DNA from: Candidatus Gastranaerophilales bacterium | GTDB lineage: Bacteria > Cyanobacteriota > Vampirovibrionia > Gastranaerophilales > Gastranaerophilaceae | DNA length: 64,000 nucleotides | Assembly (NCBI GenBank): GCA_944325545.1 | Contig: CALVAM010000008.1 | Coordinates: forward strand, 1-64,000 | Direction: 5' to 3' | Part shown: positions 1 through 8,210 of the stretch, one piece after another | How positions within the stretch are numbered: position 1 is the stretch's first letter | Layout: each line of letters opens with the position of its first letter | Translations under genes and position numbers: made by a program | The notes under the pieces: generated by a model | What the model saw: the letters and a program-made list of their open reading frames with translations, nothing else | Databases searched by the model: none | Told to the model about the DNA's origin: nothing

Positions 1-283
1 TCACTAATTGTAGGGTGCAATTTTTTTGCACCTTTTAAATAATAAAACCCCACCCCGAAATCAGAGATTTCGACCCTCCCTCAAGGGTAGGGTAGCAAGT
101 AGCAAGTAGGGTGCAATTTTTTGCACCAAAATCTTATATTTAGTGAATAGTGATTAGTGAGTAGTGAATAGAAATTTTATTAACTTCTTCTCAACTTATA
201 AACTTCTCACTAATTGTAGGGTGCAATTTTTTTGCACCTTTTAAATAATAAAACCCCACCCCGAAATCAGAGATTTCGACCCT

Positions 284-377
284 GTCTTGGATTATTCGGG
301 GTGTCGGAAAGTTCTCAGCTTTCCTCCACCTTACGGGCTAGTCTGCTTTGCAGCCGTCGCCCTACCGAAAATCCGCT
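284..377. repeat. 94-bp palindromic insert, copy 1
   Basis: Unit 1 reads GACCCT directly followed by CCCTCAAGGG (86-101 region). In unit 2 a 94-bp GC-richer segment separates these two parts. It begins GTCTTGGATT and ends AAATCCGCT. Its ends are complementary (GGATTaTTCGG against CCGAaAATCC), and it contains inner stems GGAAAG/CTTTCC and CTGC/GCAG. It looks like a small structured element that inserted into the repeat. No coding potential is evident. Confidence 0.75.
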
Positions 378-510
378 CCCTCAAGGGTAGGGTAGCAAAT
401 AGGGTGCAATTTTTTGCACCAAAATCTTATATTTAGTGAATAGTGAGTAGTGAATAGTGAATAGAATTTTTATTAACTTCTTATACATTCCTAAACTTAT
501 AAATACGTCA

Positions 511-587
511 CCCTGAATTTATTTCAGGGTCTTATAAATTAGAAAATAAAACTACAAGTGTGTAAGATTCCGAAATAAATTCGGAAT
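511..587. repeat. Two short palindromes between repeat units
   Basis: CCCTGAA/TTCAGGG forms a hairpin at 511-529 and ATTCCGAA/TTCGGAAT forms another at 567-587. They lie between units 2 and 3 of the array and look like separate short palindromic intergenic repeats. Their function is unknown. Confidence 0.5.
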
Positions 588-701
588 GACAAATATTATT
601 AACTCCTTCTCAACTTATAAACTTCTCACTAATTGTAGGGTGCAATTTTTTGCATCTTTTAAATAATAAAACCCCACCCCGAAATCAGAGATTTCGACCC
701 T

Positions 702-795
702 GTCTTGGATTATTCGGGGTGTCGGAAAGTTCTCAGCTTTCCTCCACCTTACGGGCTAGTCTGCTTTGCAGCCGTCGCCCTACCGAAAATCCCCT
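702..795. repeat. 94-bp palindromic insert, copy 2
   Basis: A second copy, of the same length and at the same insertion point in unit 3, begins GTCTTGGATT and ends AAATCCCCT. It is nearly identical to the copy at 284-377, which suggests that the already-interrupted unit was duplicated. Confidence 0.75.
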
Positions 796-876
796 CCCTC
801 AAGGGTAGGGTAGCAAGTAGGGGGCAATTGTTAATTAATATTGCTGTAAAGAATTACACCATATTTACTTTATAAA

Positions 877-906
877 AATAAGCTTCCTTTTTAAAGGAAG
901 CTTATT
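877..906 (-). terminator. Rho-independent terminator of the Hsp20-like gene
   Basis: A perfect inverted repeat (AATAAGCTTCCTTT / AAAGGAAGCTTATT) lies just downstream of the minus-strand stop at 912. On the minus strand it is followed by a T-rich run. Confidence 0.85.
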
Positions 907-911
907 TGGTT

Positions 912-1421
912 TTACTCTTCATCTATTTCAAAAGGAATTGTAATTATGTATTTATTATCTTTCTTTTCTTTAGTCATTTTATCAATATTAACATCTTCAT
1001 TTAAGTAATATGATTGAGAAAAGTTCATAATTTTTTCTTCGTGTTTTGTAGATTTTTCCATTTCTCCAAACACAGTAATCATTTTATTATCATATTTTAC
1101 ATTAACATTTTTTTCATTACCGCCTAATGGTTTTAAATCTACTATTATTTTATATTCATTAGGCTCTTTTATTAAATTAACTAACATTGGAGCCATTTTA
1201 GGTTCGAATGGATTTTCCATCATTTTATCTTCAAATTTGCTAAAATTTCTTTCTTGTTTTTGAATCATTTTTTCCATTCGATTTATATGATATTCAGGAC
1301 TCAACATTCTATTGATGGTTAAATTTATAGCTAAATAAAAAGCTAAAAATGCTCCGATAAAAGTTGCTAAAATAATGCCAAAAGTTCTAAGCCAACTATG
1401 TTGTTTTTCGTTTTCTGTCAT
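912..1421 (-). CDS. Membrane-anchored Hsp20/alpha-crystallin-like protein
   Basis: A 169-residue protein. Residues about 13-33 form one hydrophobic transmembrane segment (RTFGIILATFIGAFLAFYLA), followed by a charged helical linker rich in Met, Lys and Glu. From about residue 85 the pattern matches an Hsp20-type beta-sandwich: YKIIVDLKPLG, then MITVFGEMEKS, and near the end KYIITIPFE, as in small heat-shock proteins. Typical Hsp20 chaperones are soluble and oligomerise; the membrane anchor here is unusual and suggests a chaperone-like role at the membrane. The terminal I-x-I/V tail of classical Hsp20 is not obvious. It is a stand-alone gene with its own terminator. Fold assignment is likely; the function is inferred. 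Confidence 0.7.
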   Translation of the reverse strand: MTENEKQHSWLRTFGIILATFIGAFLAFYLAINLTINRMLSPEYHINRMEKMIQKQERNFSKFEDKMMENPFEPKMAPMLVNLIKEPNEYKIIVDLKPLGGNEKNVNVKYDNKMITVFGEMEKSTKHEEKIMNFSQSYYLNEDVNIDKMTKEKKDNKYIITIPFEIDEE

Positions 1422-1547
1422 AAAAAACTCCTTTCTGTTTATTCAATTTTTTTACATCATTATAAACCATAAAACAATAACCGTATCGGGTAAATTTTTT
1501 TTATGTATAATATAATAAATATTGAAAATAATAAAAGAGGCTTGCTT

Positions 1548-2873
1548 ATGAAGAAAACATTAATAAAATACCCGTTTTTAACTAAAGAAATTGAAATTTA
1601 TGAACAAGAAAACGGACATAAAATTATTTTGGCTCACAAAGAAGGTGGGATGGTTAATGTATCTTCTTGGGTAAAAACAGGCTCTATTAATGAAAATGAT
1701 AAAAATAATGGAATTTCACATTTTCTTGAACACTTAATGTTTAAAGGAACTCATAAGCATAAAGCCGGAGAATTTGACAGAATCCTTGAAGCAAAAGGTG
1801 CAATAGTTAACGCTGCGACTTGGAAAGATTATACTTTTTATTATGTTACTCTTCCAAAAGGTGAAAACAATGAAAATTTTTATACAGCAATCGATTTACA
1901 TGCGGATATGATGACAGATCCTGTAATTCCTGATTATGAAATGGGGGCTCCTTTTGATGTTAATGATAAAACTGTTACGGATAAAAGAGAACGTCACGTT
2001 GTAATAGAAGAAATTAGAATGCGTAAGGATCAACCTTGGACAAAGGTTTATAATGCAACAAATAATGCTATGTATACTTCACATCCTTATAAAAGAGATG
2101 TTATCGGAACGCCTGAAATTATTTCTCAAGTTTCTCAAGAAGAAGTGATGAATTATTATAGAACTTTTTATTCTCCTAAAAATGTTACAACAATAATTGT
2201 TGGAGATTTTGATTCGGAAGATGTATTAAATAGGGTAGTAAAAGCTTTCAATTGGGGAGAAAGACCGGAACCTCCGGAAAGAAATATTAAACCTGATGAG
2301 CCTGTAAAAAATCAAGTTTATATTGAAAATGAATCAAATATAAATTCTGCATTCTTAATGTTTGGTTTCTTAGGAGCTTTAGCTAAAGATTTAAAAAATA
2401 CAATTGCATTAGAAATGTTAGCGATTATTTTAGGAGAAGGAACAAGCTCAAGATTGTATGTAAATCTTGTTCAAAATCAAGATGAAAATATTTTCAATAT
2501 GATAGATTCTGAAAGTTATTTATTTAGAGATGGAAGTAATTTCTTTGTTCAGGCAAATTTTAATCCACAATATAAGGAAAAAGCTATTGAACTTATTAAA
2601 GATGAAATTGAAAAATTAAAACTTGATATAACAGAAGATGAATTAAATAAAGCTAAAAAGAAATTAGAATCACGTTTTGCTTGTGAAGTAGAAACTGTTT
2701 CTGATATTGGCGAATCTATCGGTTATTATATGACGGTCTGTGATGATTTAACTTTGGCAGAAGAATATTTACCGATATGTAAATCAATAAGTTCAGAAGA
2801 TTTAAAATCAGTTGCTAAGAAGTATTTGAATTTGAATAATGCTGTTATTTCTGTGCTTATGCCTAATAAATAA
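1548..2873 (+). CDS. M16 family zinc peptidase (active type)
   Basis: A metallopeptidase of the pitrilysin/processing-peptidase family. The zinc motif HxxEH is HFLEH at residues 58-62. The distal Glu is in VIEEIRMR near 154-155, about 76 residues away after discounting a roughly 17-residue insertion (from EMGAPFDVND), so the active site looks complete. The C-terminal half (INSAFLMFGFLGA..., GEGTSSRLY) is the usual second M16 domain, giving 441 residues in total. A start at 1503 is possible, but 1548 is preferred because an AGAGG lies at suitable spacing. There is no signal peptide, so it acts in the cytoplasm or leaves by an unknown route. It stands just upstream of an island that encodes three M16-like proteins lacking this motif, so a partnership is conceivable. 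Confidence 0.93.
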   Translation: MKKTLIKYPFLTKEIEIYEQENGHKIILAHKEGGMVNVSSWVKTGSINENDKNNGISHFLEHLMFKGTHKHKAGEFDRILEAKGAIVNAATWKDYTFYYVTLPKGENNENFYTAIDLHADMMTDPVIPDYEMGAPFDVNDKTVTDKRERHVVIEEIRMRKDQPWTKVYNATNNAMYTSHPYKRDVIGTPEIISQVSQEEVMNYYRTFYSPKNVTTIIVGDFDSEDVLNRVVKAFNWGERPEPPERNIKPDEPVKNQVYIENESNINSAFLMFGFLGALAKDLKNTIALEMLAIILGEGTSSRLYVNLVQNQDENIFNMIDSESYLFRDGSNFFVQANFNPQYKEKAIELIKDEIEKLKLDITEDELNKAKKKLESRFACEVETVSDIGESIGYYMTVCDDLTLAEEYLPICKSISSEDLKSVAKKYLNLNNAVISVLMPNK

Positions 2874-2904
2874 TTATTTAAAATAAATAGTATATTTACC
2901 TAAT

Positions 2905-2956
2905 TAAAGCAGAAAACTTTGAGTATAAAATAAATGCTCACAAATTTTTCTGCTTT
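2905..2956 (+). terminator. Terminator of the M16 peptidase gene
   Basis: The arms AAAGCAGAAAA and TTTTCTGCTTT are separated by about 30 bases with a weaker inner TTTGAG/CTC pairing. A T-rich stretch follows. The element lies 30 bases after the stop. Confidence 0.7.
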
Positions 2957-3037
2957 TATATTTTCAATATTTGTATTATTTATAAGCTAGCAAATTTTAT
3001 TTTTATGGTTTTTAGGATAAATACTAAAGGAGAAATT

Positions 3038-3388
3038 ATGAAAATAAAAGATGTAACCCCTATAAATTTTAATGCTGATATAAAAATAAAAACCAGTAAT
3101 AATAAGGTAAAATTACCAATTACTATTCAGAATTTTCACAAAGTTGATGAGACTTTAATGCGAGGAGCAAAACCAACTGAAGCTCAGCTTAAAGAACTAA
3201 AAAGTAATGGAATTGATACAATTATAAGTTTTTGTACAAATTACAACCCTCAAAACCCGAAGCTAAGAACTGTCCCAGAAGAAGCTAATTGGGCAAAAAA
3301 GCTTGGAATGAATTTTTACTGGAATTTAAGCAAGGAGAATTCTCTTAAAATCTCTAAAGTCCGCAAGTTGCGGGAATTTTTGCATTAA
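3038..3388 (+). pseudogene. Truncated dual-specificity-phosphatase-like gene at the island border
   Basis: A 116-residue product starting at 3038, chosen for AAAGGAG seven bases upstream rather than the ATG at 3005. Residues about 38-100 (KVDETLMRGAKPTEAQLKEL, then NGIDTIISF, and EEANWAKKLGMNFYWNL) match the first half of bacterial dual-specificity/tyrosine phosphatase-like proteins. The catalytic HCx5R loop that should follow is absent: the frame ends in a short tail, NSLKISKVRKLREFLH. A related tail plus downstream hairpin occurs at 12841-12960, so the gene end lies inside the left direct repeat of the island. It is most likely a gene broken by the event that created the island; a short functional protein cannot be excluded. 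Confidence 0.6.
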
Positions 3389-3424
3389 AAAAGAGACCTC
3401 TCAGGGTCTCTAAATTTAATTACT
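3311..3424. repeat. Left direct repeat bounding the accessory island
   Basis: About 115 bp, imperfectly matching 12841-12960 in the same orientation. Shared blocks include CTGGAATTTAA, GAATTCTCTT, TTTTTGCATTAAAAAAGAGA and CTAAATTTAATTACTGG. In both copies the block encodes a WNL...NSL...SK.R...FLH tail, then a hairpin, and stops at TTACTGG beside tmRNA 3'-end-like sequence. This is what an integrated or duplicated segment would leave at its edges. Confidence 0.65.
3387..3411 (-). terminator. Minus-strand terminator hairpin in left direct repeat
   Basis: AGAGACC/GGTCTCT stem at 3392-3411. On the minus strand it is followed by six T. It is homologous to the hairpin at 12926-12945 downstream of the tmRNA. 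No complete minus-strand gene ends just before it, so it looks like a displaced copy of the tmRNA terminator. Confidence 0.65.
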
Positions 3425-3546
3425 GGGATATATGACAGTCGAAACAATGCCCAAAGATTTCTCCATTTTAGCGTATTGCATACTTATAGTATTACTCTAT
3501 ATTTTAGTTATATAAATATGATTTATACACCTTTCATAATTTTAAA

Positions 3547-4386
3547 CTAATCAAATACACCATTCCAAAATTTTGTTAATGTTTTAGAAATGTTTGGTTC
3601 TTTATTTAAAACAGGTAATAAAGAAAATAATGATGTTTTTTTATAAGGACTTTTTGAAATATAGTTTTTTTCTGGCAGTAAAGTACTTTTGTTTAAATTT
3701 TCGATTGTTCTTTTGCTTAAATCGCAAGCAATAGTTTCAAGAGGATTTGTAGAAGCATATTTACAAATTTTATTAAAATCTTGCCTATATTTTTGTTGAA
3801 AAATTTTTAAATAATCAGGGTTTAAAATTTCTTGAAGAGTACTTATTAATATATTTGGATTTAATCTATTCATTAAATTATTTTCATGAATAACATGAAA
3901 AAATTCATGTAAAAATGTTTCTAAATAAAAATCTGTAGTTGTAATATTTGTTTCAAAATTTTTATCTGCAATTAGATCAATATTTTCCCATAATTTATTT
4001 CCTTTTGAGTAATTATAATCCTCAAATTCATTAAAAAAAATAGTTTTTTCAGGAACTATTTTATTACTATTTATGTATAGTTTTGTCGGAGCAAAATTTG
4101 TTAAACCTAAAGCATTTTTATTATTGGTTGTTAAATTCTTAAAATCTTCGACAAAAATACCTTTTGGGAAACCAAATTTCAAATTATATTTATTATTTAA
4201 AAATTGAACCAATTCCAAGCATTTTAAAGTAGTCCACGCAATAAATTTATTTTCTTTAAAATTATTATCTATACCATTTTGAAAAAATATACTACTAATT
4301 TGCGAAACATTACAATTTTTAATTTCTTGTTGTATTTGTTTCGTTAACCCAGCTTTAAAAGATATATTAGTAGGATTTACTTGCAT
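3547..4386 (-). CDS. Putative HExxH zinc metallopeptidase, unknown family
   Basis: A 279-residue protein that I do not recognise as a named family. Residues 160-164 are HEFFH in the context ETFLHEFFHVIHE, a convincing zincin helix, and a Glu at about 217 (NPLETIACDL) is positioned to be a third ligand as in gluzincins. The start at 4386 (MQVNPTNISFKAGL) is preferred over longer versions because a closely matching copy of this 5' end recurs at 9024-9109. The N-terminal NISFK motif recurs in several other proteins of this window. There is no signal peptide. It is divergent from the first cassette, with about 125 bp between the starts. A secreted or effector-like protease role is inference. Confidence 0.6.
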   Translation of the reverse strand: MQVNPTNISFKAGLTKQIQQEIKNCNVSQISSIFFQNGIDNNFKENKFIAWTTLKCLELVQFLNNKYNLKFGFPKGIFVEDFKNLTTNNKNALGLTNFAPTKLYINSNKIVPEKTIFFNEFEDYNYSKGNKLWENIDLIADKNFETNITTTDFYLETFLHEFFHVIHENNLMNRLNPNILISTLQEILNPDYLKIFQQKYRQDFNKICKYASTNPLETIACDLSKRTIENLNKSTLLPEKNYISKSPYKKTSLFSLLPVLNKEPNISKTLTKFWNGVFD

Positions 4387-4420
4387 AATGTAATAATATA
4401 TAAACAAAATAAAATTTGTT

Positions 4421-4512
4421 ATTTTGTAACATTTTATTACAAATCTCTCAAATAATATCAAATAATAATGTTTTTATGGTTTATTTATCATGTGTTCAAT
4501 CATGGTTAGGGT
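4421..4512 (+). promoter_or_regulatory. Conserved upstream region of cassette 1
   Basis: The 92 bases before the first cassette start are almost identical to 6703-6794 and 9144-9235. This conservation runs unbroken into the coding region, so it probably carries the promoter and leader of each cassette. A GGTTAGGGT precedes the ATG as a weak ribosome-binding site. I do not see an unambiguous -35/-10 pair. Confidence 0.6.
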
Positions 4513-5964
4513 ATGATTAATCCAATTAATATAAGTACAAATCCTATATGTTATAAAAAAACACCAGTAAATCAAACAAGTAATCCTCAAGTTCTGCAGC
4601 AGGATAATTTTGAACTCTCTAATTATAAATCTGCTCAAGCAATTCTTGTTCGGAATAATATTTCTTTCAAGAATCTTGTAATGCCTATTGAGATTACGGA
4701 TAAGTACAATAAAAAAAGCGAAGGTATGGAACATTTAGATTTACCTAATATCCATGTATATGAGTATCCGGATACGAATTTACAGGTAATCATCAATTCC
4801 GTTTCTAATAATGCAAATAAAAATAAAATTCAATCAAGCCTATCGTTATATGATAAAGGTATTGTAAATAATTCTAGTATTAAAAAAAGCTTGCTAATGG
4901 AACTTATTAAAGAAAAATTGAATAAAAATAATATACAAGCGAGTTTAAATGAAGATTATGATACTTTTATAAACATTGATTTTCAAAGTAATACTTCTGA
5001 TTTACAAAAAATAAAATTGATAAATAAAATAATAACAAGTCCAAAATTTACTGAACAAGATTTGAAAAAGTGTCAAAAAACTTTAATTAATAAATTAAAT
5101 TCAAAAAAATATCAAAAAGCTACTGCTGAAATTAAACAAATTATAGGTGAATCATTATTAAATTCAAAAGATGAAACCATCAAAAATATTCAAAATCTAT
5201 CTTTAGAAGATATTGAGACATACTATTTAGAAATACTTAAAAACTCTGAAGCACAATATGCTGTAACTGTAGATAAGTCTTTTTTAGAACATAATAGAAA
5301 TTCATTTTATTCAATATTTAATTCAGGAATCTCTAATAAGTTTCAAAAAACATCGGAGAGAAAATTAATTAATGCTAGACCAATATTTAATAATAAAAAT
5401 ATTCTAATTTATGATGATGATAATAATGCGTATTTAACATTTCATTATCCAGTAATGGTTGCTTCAAATCGAGATAAACTTATTTACCGATATCTAGAGT
5501 TATTAGAGTTTTTTTGGAGGGAACCATATATTTCAGAAGAATCTAGTAGTCAAAAATATATACAGCCAATCGAATTAAAGAATAATAAAAATGATTTTAG
5601 TAATTCTGGGTTTATAGAATTTAAGTTTAAACCAACAGGAAAAGAAAAAATTTCTTCAAATGAACAAGCAATAGAAACTTTTAGAGCAATTATAGAAACA
5701 CTCTATGATGAAAAACTAGCATCAAACACGCTAGAATCAATAAAAAATAATGATAAAGAAATTTTCGAAGATATATTAAATAAAAATTATGACAGTAATA
5801 GAACACATGAACTTCTTAAGATGTATAAAAATGATATTTTTAAAATCTATGAAACTATCGATAGTATAAGTATCGAAGATCTTAGAGATTCTATGAAACA
5901 AATTTTATTTGCACAACAGCCGATAATAATAATTAATGAAGACTTAAATCCATATAAAAATTAA
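4513..5964 (+). CDS. Cassette 1 gene 1: M16-like protein without zinc motif
   Basis: A 483-residue protein. Residues 1-90 are nearly identical in all three cassettes and include NNISFKN. From NIHVYEYPDTNLQVII the sequence aligns in pattern with the start of the real M16 domain (EIYEQENGHKIIL at 1.6 kb). Further M16 landmarks are LSLEDIETYYLEILKNSEAQ (M16: VSQEEVMNYYRTFYSPKNVT) and a C-terminal ISIEDLRDSMKQIL. The HxxEH zinc motif is missing, so it should be a catalytically dead homologue, like the non-catalytic subunits of two-protein M16 peptidases. It is followed after 24 bases by gene 2, probably co-transcribed. The function is not known. Confidence 0.65.
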   Translation: MINPINISTNPICYKKTPVNQTSNPQVLQQDNFELSNYKSAQAILVRNNISFKNLVMPIEITDKYNKKSEGMEHLDLPNIHVYEYPDTNLQVIINSVSNNANKNKIQSSLSLYDKGIVNNSSIKKSLLMELIKEKLNKNNIQASLNEDYDTFINIDFQSNTSDLQKIKLINKIITSPKFTEQDLKKCQKTLINKLNSKKYQKATAEIKQIIGESLLNSKDETIKNIQNLSLEDIETYYLEILKNSEAQYAVTVDKSFLEHNRNSFYSIFNSGISNKFQKTSERKLINARPIFNNKNILIYDDDNNAYLTFHYPVMVASNRDKLIYRYLELLEFFWREPYISEESSSQKYIQPIELKNNKNDFSNSGFIEFKFKPTGKEKISSNEQAIETFRAIIETLYDEKLASNTLESIKNNDKEIFEDILNKNYDSNRTHELLKMYKNDIFKIYETIDSISIEDLRDSMKQILFAQQPIIIINEDLNPYKN

Positions 5965-5988
5965 AAAATAAATAGCGAGGATAAATTT

Positions 5989-6681
5989 GTGATACTAAAA
6001 ATTAATATGGCTAATTATATAAATAGATATACTAGTAGACTATTAAATTTGAAAGATAATAAAAACATATTAAAAAAAACAAATAAAATAAATGAATTAC
6101 CAATTGTAACGATTCCCATTATTGCATATATTGAATCAAAAACTACTCAAAATAACTTAGGCAAAAAGCTTTTAAATGAAGCTTTAGATAAGTCTAAAAA
6201 TAATACAGCAAGTTCACCCATTACAAATCGAACAGATCAAAATATTAAGGCCTTAAAAGAAGCTGGCTTAAACGAAAGAGAAGCAAAAAAATACATAAAT
6301 GCAAATGGATATATGGATAACGATGGCAAAGATATCTGTAAAGAAAAGAATATAACATCTTTCAAAGGAGCTCCCAACAATGCAAACACTGGAATAGAAG
6401 ATAATAATATGGACCGTTCTGAACATTTTGCGGATATAGATAATTCAGATATAGATAATATTCCTGGTTTGCATGAAGATTTAACGGAACTTAATTCTGT
6501 TGGCATAGATATGTCACCAGAGCTTCAAGAGATATATGATGCACCTCCTATAGAATCTGCTCAAGAGCTTATCGAACAATTGCTAGGGGATTTAGCTGAT
6601 AGCGTTAATATTGATTGGGATTTTGAATCTATTATCGATACGATGTTAGATGAAATAACTGATATAGGAGATTGGCTATAA
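5989..6681 (+). CDS. Cassette 1 gene 2: variable N-part, invariant acidic C-terminus
   Basis: A 230-residue protein starting with GTG at 5989, supported by GCGAGG eight bases upstream. The N-terminal part is basic and contains LPIVTIPIIAYI (about residues 36-47), a motif repeated in the other gene-2 proteins. A TSFKGAPNN stretch precedes the last ~95 residues, which are almost invariant between cassettes and strongly acidic (HFADIDNSDIDNIPG ... SPELQEIYDAPP ... IDTMLDEITDIGDWL). I see no known domain. The constant acidic tail suggests a shared binding or targeting surface; the variable part suggests cassette-specific partners. It is not recognised as a named family. Confidence 0.6.
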   Translation: MILKINMANYINRYTSRLLNLKDNKNILKKTNKINELPIVTIPIIAYIESKTTQNNLGKKLLNEALDKSKNNTASSPITNRTDQNIKALKEAGLNEREAKKYINANGYMDNDGKDICKEKNITSFKGAPNNANTGIEDNNMDRSEHFADIDNSDIDNIPGLHEDLTELNSVGIDMSPELQEIYDAPPIESAQELIEQLLGDLADSVNIDWDFESIIDTMLDEITDIGDWL

Positions 6682-6702
6682 TTTTTTTAGCAAGCTAAGT
6701 CT

Positions 6703-6794
6703 ATTTTGTAACATTTTATTACAAATCTCTCAAATAATATCAAATAATAATGTTTTTATGGTTTATTTATCATGTGTTCAATCATGGTTAGGGT
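6703..6794 (+). promoter_or_regulatory. Conserved upstream region of cassette 2
   Basis: Near-identical to the region before cassette 1 (offset 2282 bases). Homology with cassette 1 starts abruptly at about 6703, about 20 bases after the stop of the previous gene, and marks the junction of two repeat units. Confidence 0.6.
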
Positions 6795-8189
6795 ATGATT
6801 AATCCAATTAATATAAGTACAAATCCTATATGTTATAAAAAAACACCAGTAAATCAAACAAGTAATCCTCAAGTTCTGCAGCAGGATAATTTTGAACTCT
6901 CTAATTATAAATCTGCTCAAGCAATTCTTGTTCGTAATAATATTTCTTTCAAGAATCTTGCAATGCCTATTGAAATTACGGATAAGTACAATAAAAAAAT
7001 CGAAGGTATGGAACATTTAGATTTACCTAATATACATGTATTTGAATATCCGGATACGAATTTACAACTAATTGTTGATAAGACAAATTTAGTAGAAGAT
7101 TCTCAAATAAATTTTTCTATTATAAATACTAATGTCACAACAAATCCTTTATATGATAGATTAATATATCAACTTCTTAAAACTTCTATTAATAAAATAA
7201 ATCCCGATGTTAATTTGACTGGTGATGGAGGACAAATATCATATAATACTAAGCTAAAAAAAGGTGTTATACCACAAATTAATTACATTCTTTTTAGTAT
7301 GAACTATAATGAACGAGATTTAAAAAATGCTAAAAAAGATATTGTGGCCTATTATAATTCTCCACAATATAAAAGAAGAAATGCTAATATTCAATACTTA
7401 TATCCTAAAGACGTATTATATGATACAGAAACTTTTGAAAAGATTCTAAATGCAATATCTTTAGATGATTTAAAAAAATATAATAAAAATTTTTTAAAAA
7501 ATTCTTATGCAGAAATAACTGCAATAATGAATGATAAAGATTATAATAACAACGCTTTTTGGCGAGAATTTAACAGCAATATTAGTTTAAAAATGAATAA
7601 AGATAATAAATTTATTGATATTGACAAAAATTCTCCAACAAACAAAATAATACAAATTGATAATAGAAATGATATTGATGCCGATGTCGAATTGGATTAT
7701 AGCTATTTTGTAGAAAATGAAAAAGAATGCGTTATTGCGAATATGATATCAGATATTATATTAACATCTGATATGTTTAAATCAAAAAATTATTATTCAT
7801 CTGCAAATGGTTATTATAATGATCCTCTAAATTTAAAATATAACAATAATCTAAAACACAACAATTTATATTATAAATTTGAATTTTATGGAAAAAATTT
7901 AAATGATAAAAAGTTAACACAAGAATTTCAAGATAACCTACAAACAATATATAATTCCAATTTAGATAATCAAATTGATCAATGGAAAGATGTATATAAG
8001 GATGACTTCTTGTACGAATATAATACATATAGAGATAATAAAAGACTATCTTTCATATCAAAATACAGGAATGATATTTTTAATATTTATGAAATTATAG
8101 ATTCAATAACTCAAGATGATGTGAAGAAACATATGGAAAGATATTTAATTAATCAAGAGCCTATTGTACATATAAAAAAAGAAAAATAA
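6795..8189 (+). CDS. Cassette 2 gene 1: M16-like protein without zinc motif
   Basis: A 464-residue protein. Its first ~90 residues match cassette 1 with only a few changes (for example NLAMPIEITD and HVFEYPDTNLQLIV); after that the sequence is almost unrelated to cassette 1. M16-type landmarks remain: MNYNERDLKNAKKDI, ISLDDLKKYNKNFLKNSYAE and, at the end, ITQDDVKKHMERYLINQEPI. No HxxEH is present. It forms an apparent operon with the next gene (21-base gap; AGGAG seven bases before the ATG at 8211). Role unknown; probably a non-catalytic M16 homologue. Confidence 0.65.
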   Translation: MINPINISTNPICYKKTPVNQTSNPQVLQQDNFELSNYKSAQAILVRNNISFKNLAMPIEITDKYNKKIEGMEHLDLPNIHVFEYPDTNLQLIVDKTNLVEDSQINFSIINTNVTTNPLYDRLIYQLLKTSINKINPDVNLTGDGGQISYNTKLKKGVIPQINYILFSMNYNERDLKNAKKDIVAYYNSPQYKRRNANIQYLYPKDVLYDTETFEKILNAISLDDLKKYNKNFLKNSYAEITAIMNDKDYNNNAFWREFNSNISLKMNKDNKFIDIDKNSPTNKIIQIDNRNDIDADVELDYSYFVENEKECVIANMISDIILTSDMFKSKNYYSSANGYYNDPLNLKYNNNLKHNNLYYKFEFYGKNLNDKKLTQEFQDNLQTIYNSNLDNQIDQWKDVYKDDFLYEYNTYRDNKRLSFISKYRNDIFNIYEIIDSITQDDVKKHMERYLINQEPIVHIKKEK

Positions 8190-8210
8190 ATTAATTTAGC
8201 AGGAGAGTAT

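Larger units (their letters stand above)
1..835. repeat. Array of three imperfect repeat units, non-coding
   Basis: No credible gene in the first 875 bases. Three imperfect copies of one unit start at 1, 207 and 626. Each unit has, in order, a TGCAA/TTGCA hairpin, an AACCCCACCCC run, a CGAAATC/GATTTCG hairpin, a CCCTCAAGGG palindrome and, in the first two, a second TGCAA/TTGCA hairpin and a run of AGTGAAT-like 7-mers (about 138-170 and 436-464). Units 2 and 3 carry a 94-bp insert that unit 1 lacks. An inverted copy of the basic unit sits at 28241-28337, so this is a dispersed family. Confidence 0.85.

Noticed and set aside
1..835. CRISPR array
   Set aside because: The repeats are long, unequal and unevenly spaced (206 and 419 bases), with no short constant repeats and unique spacers and no cas genes in the window.
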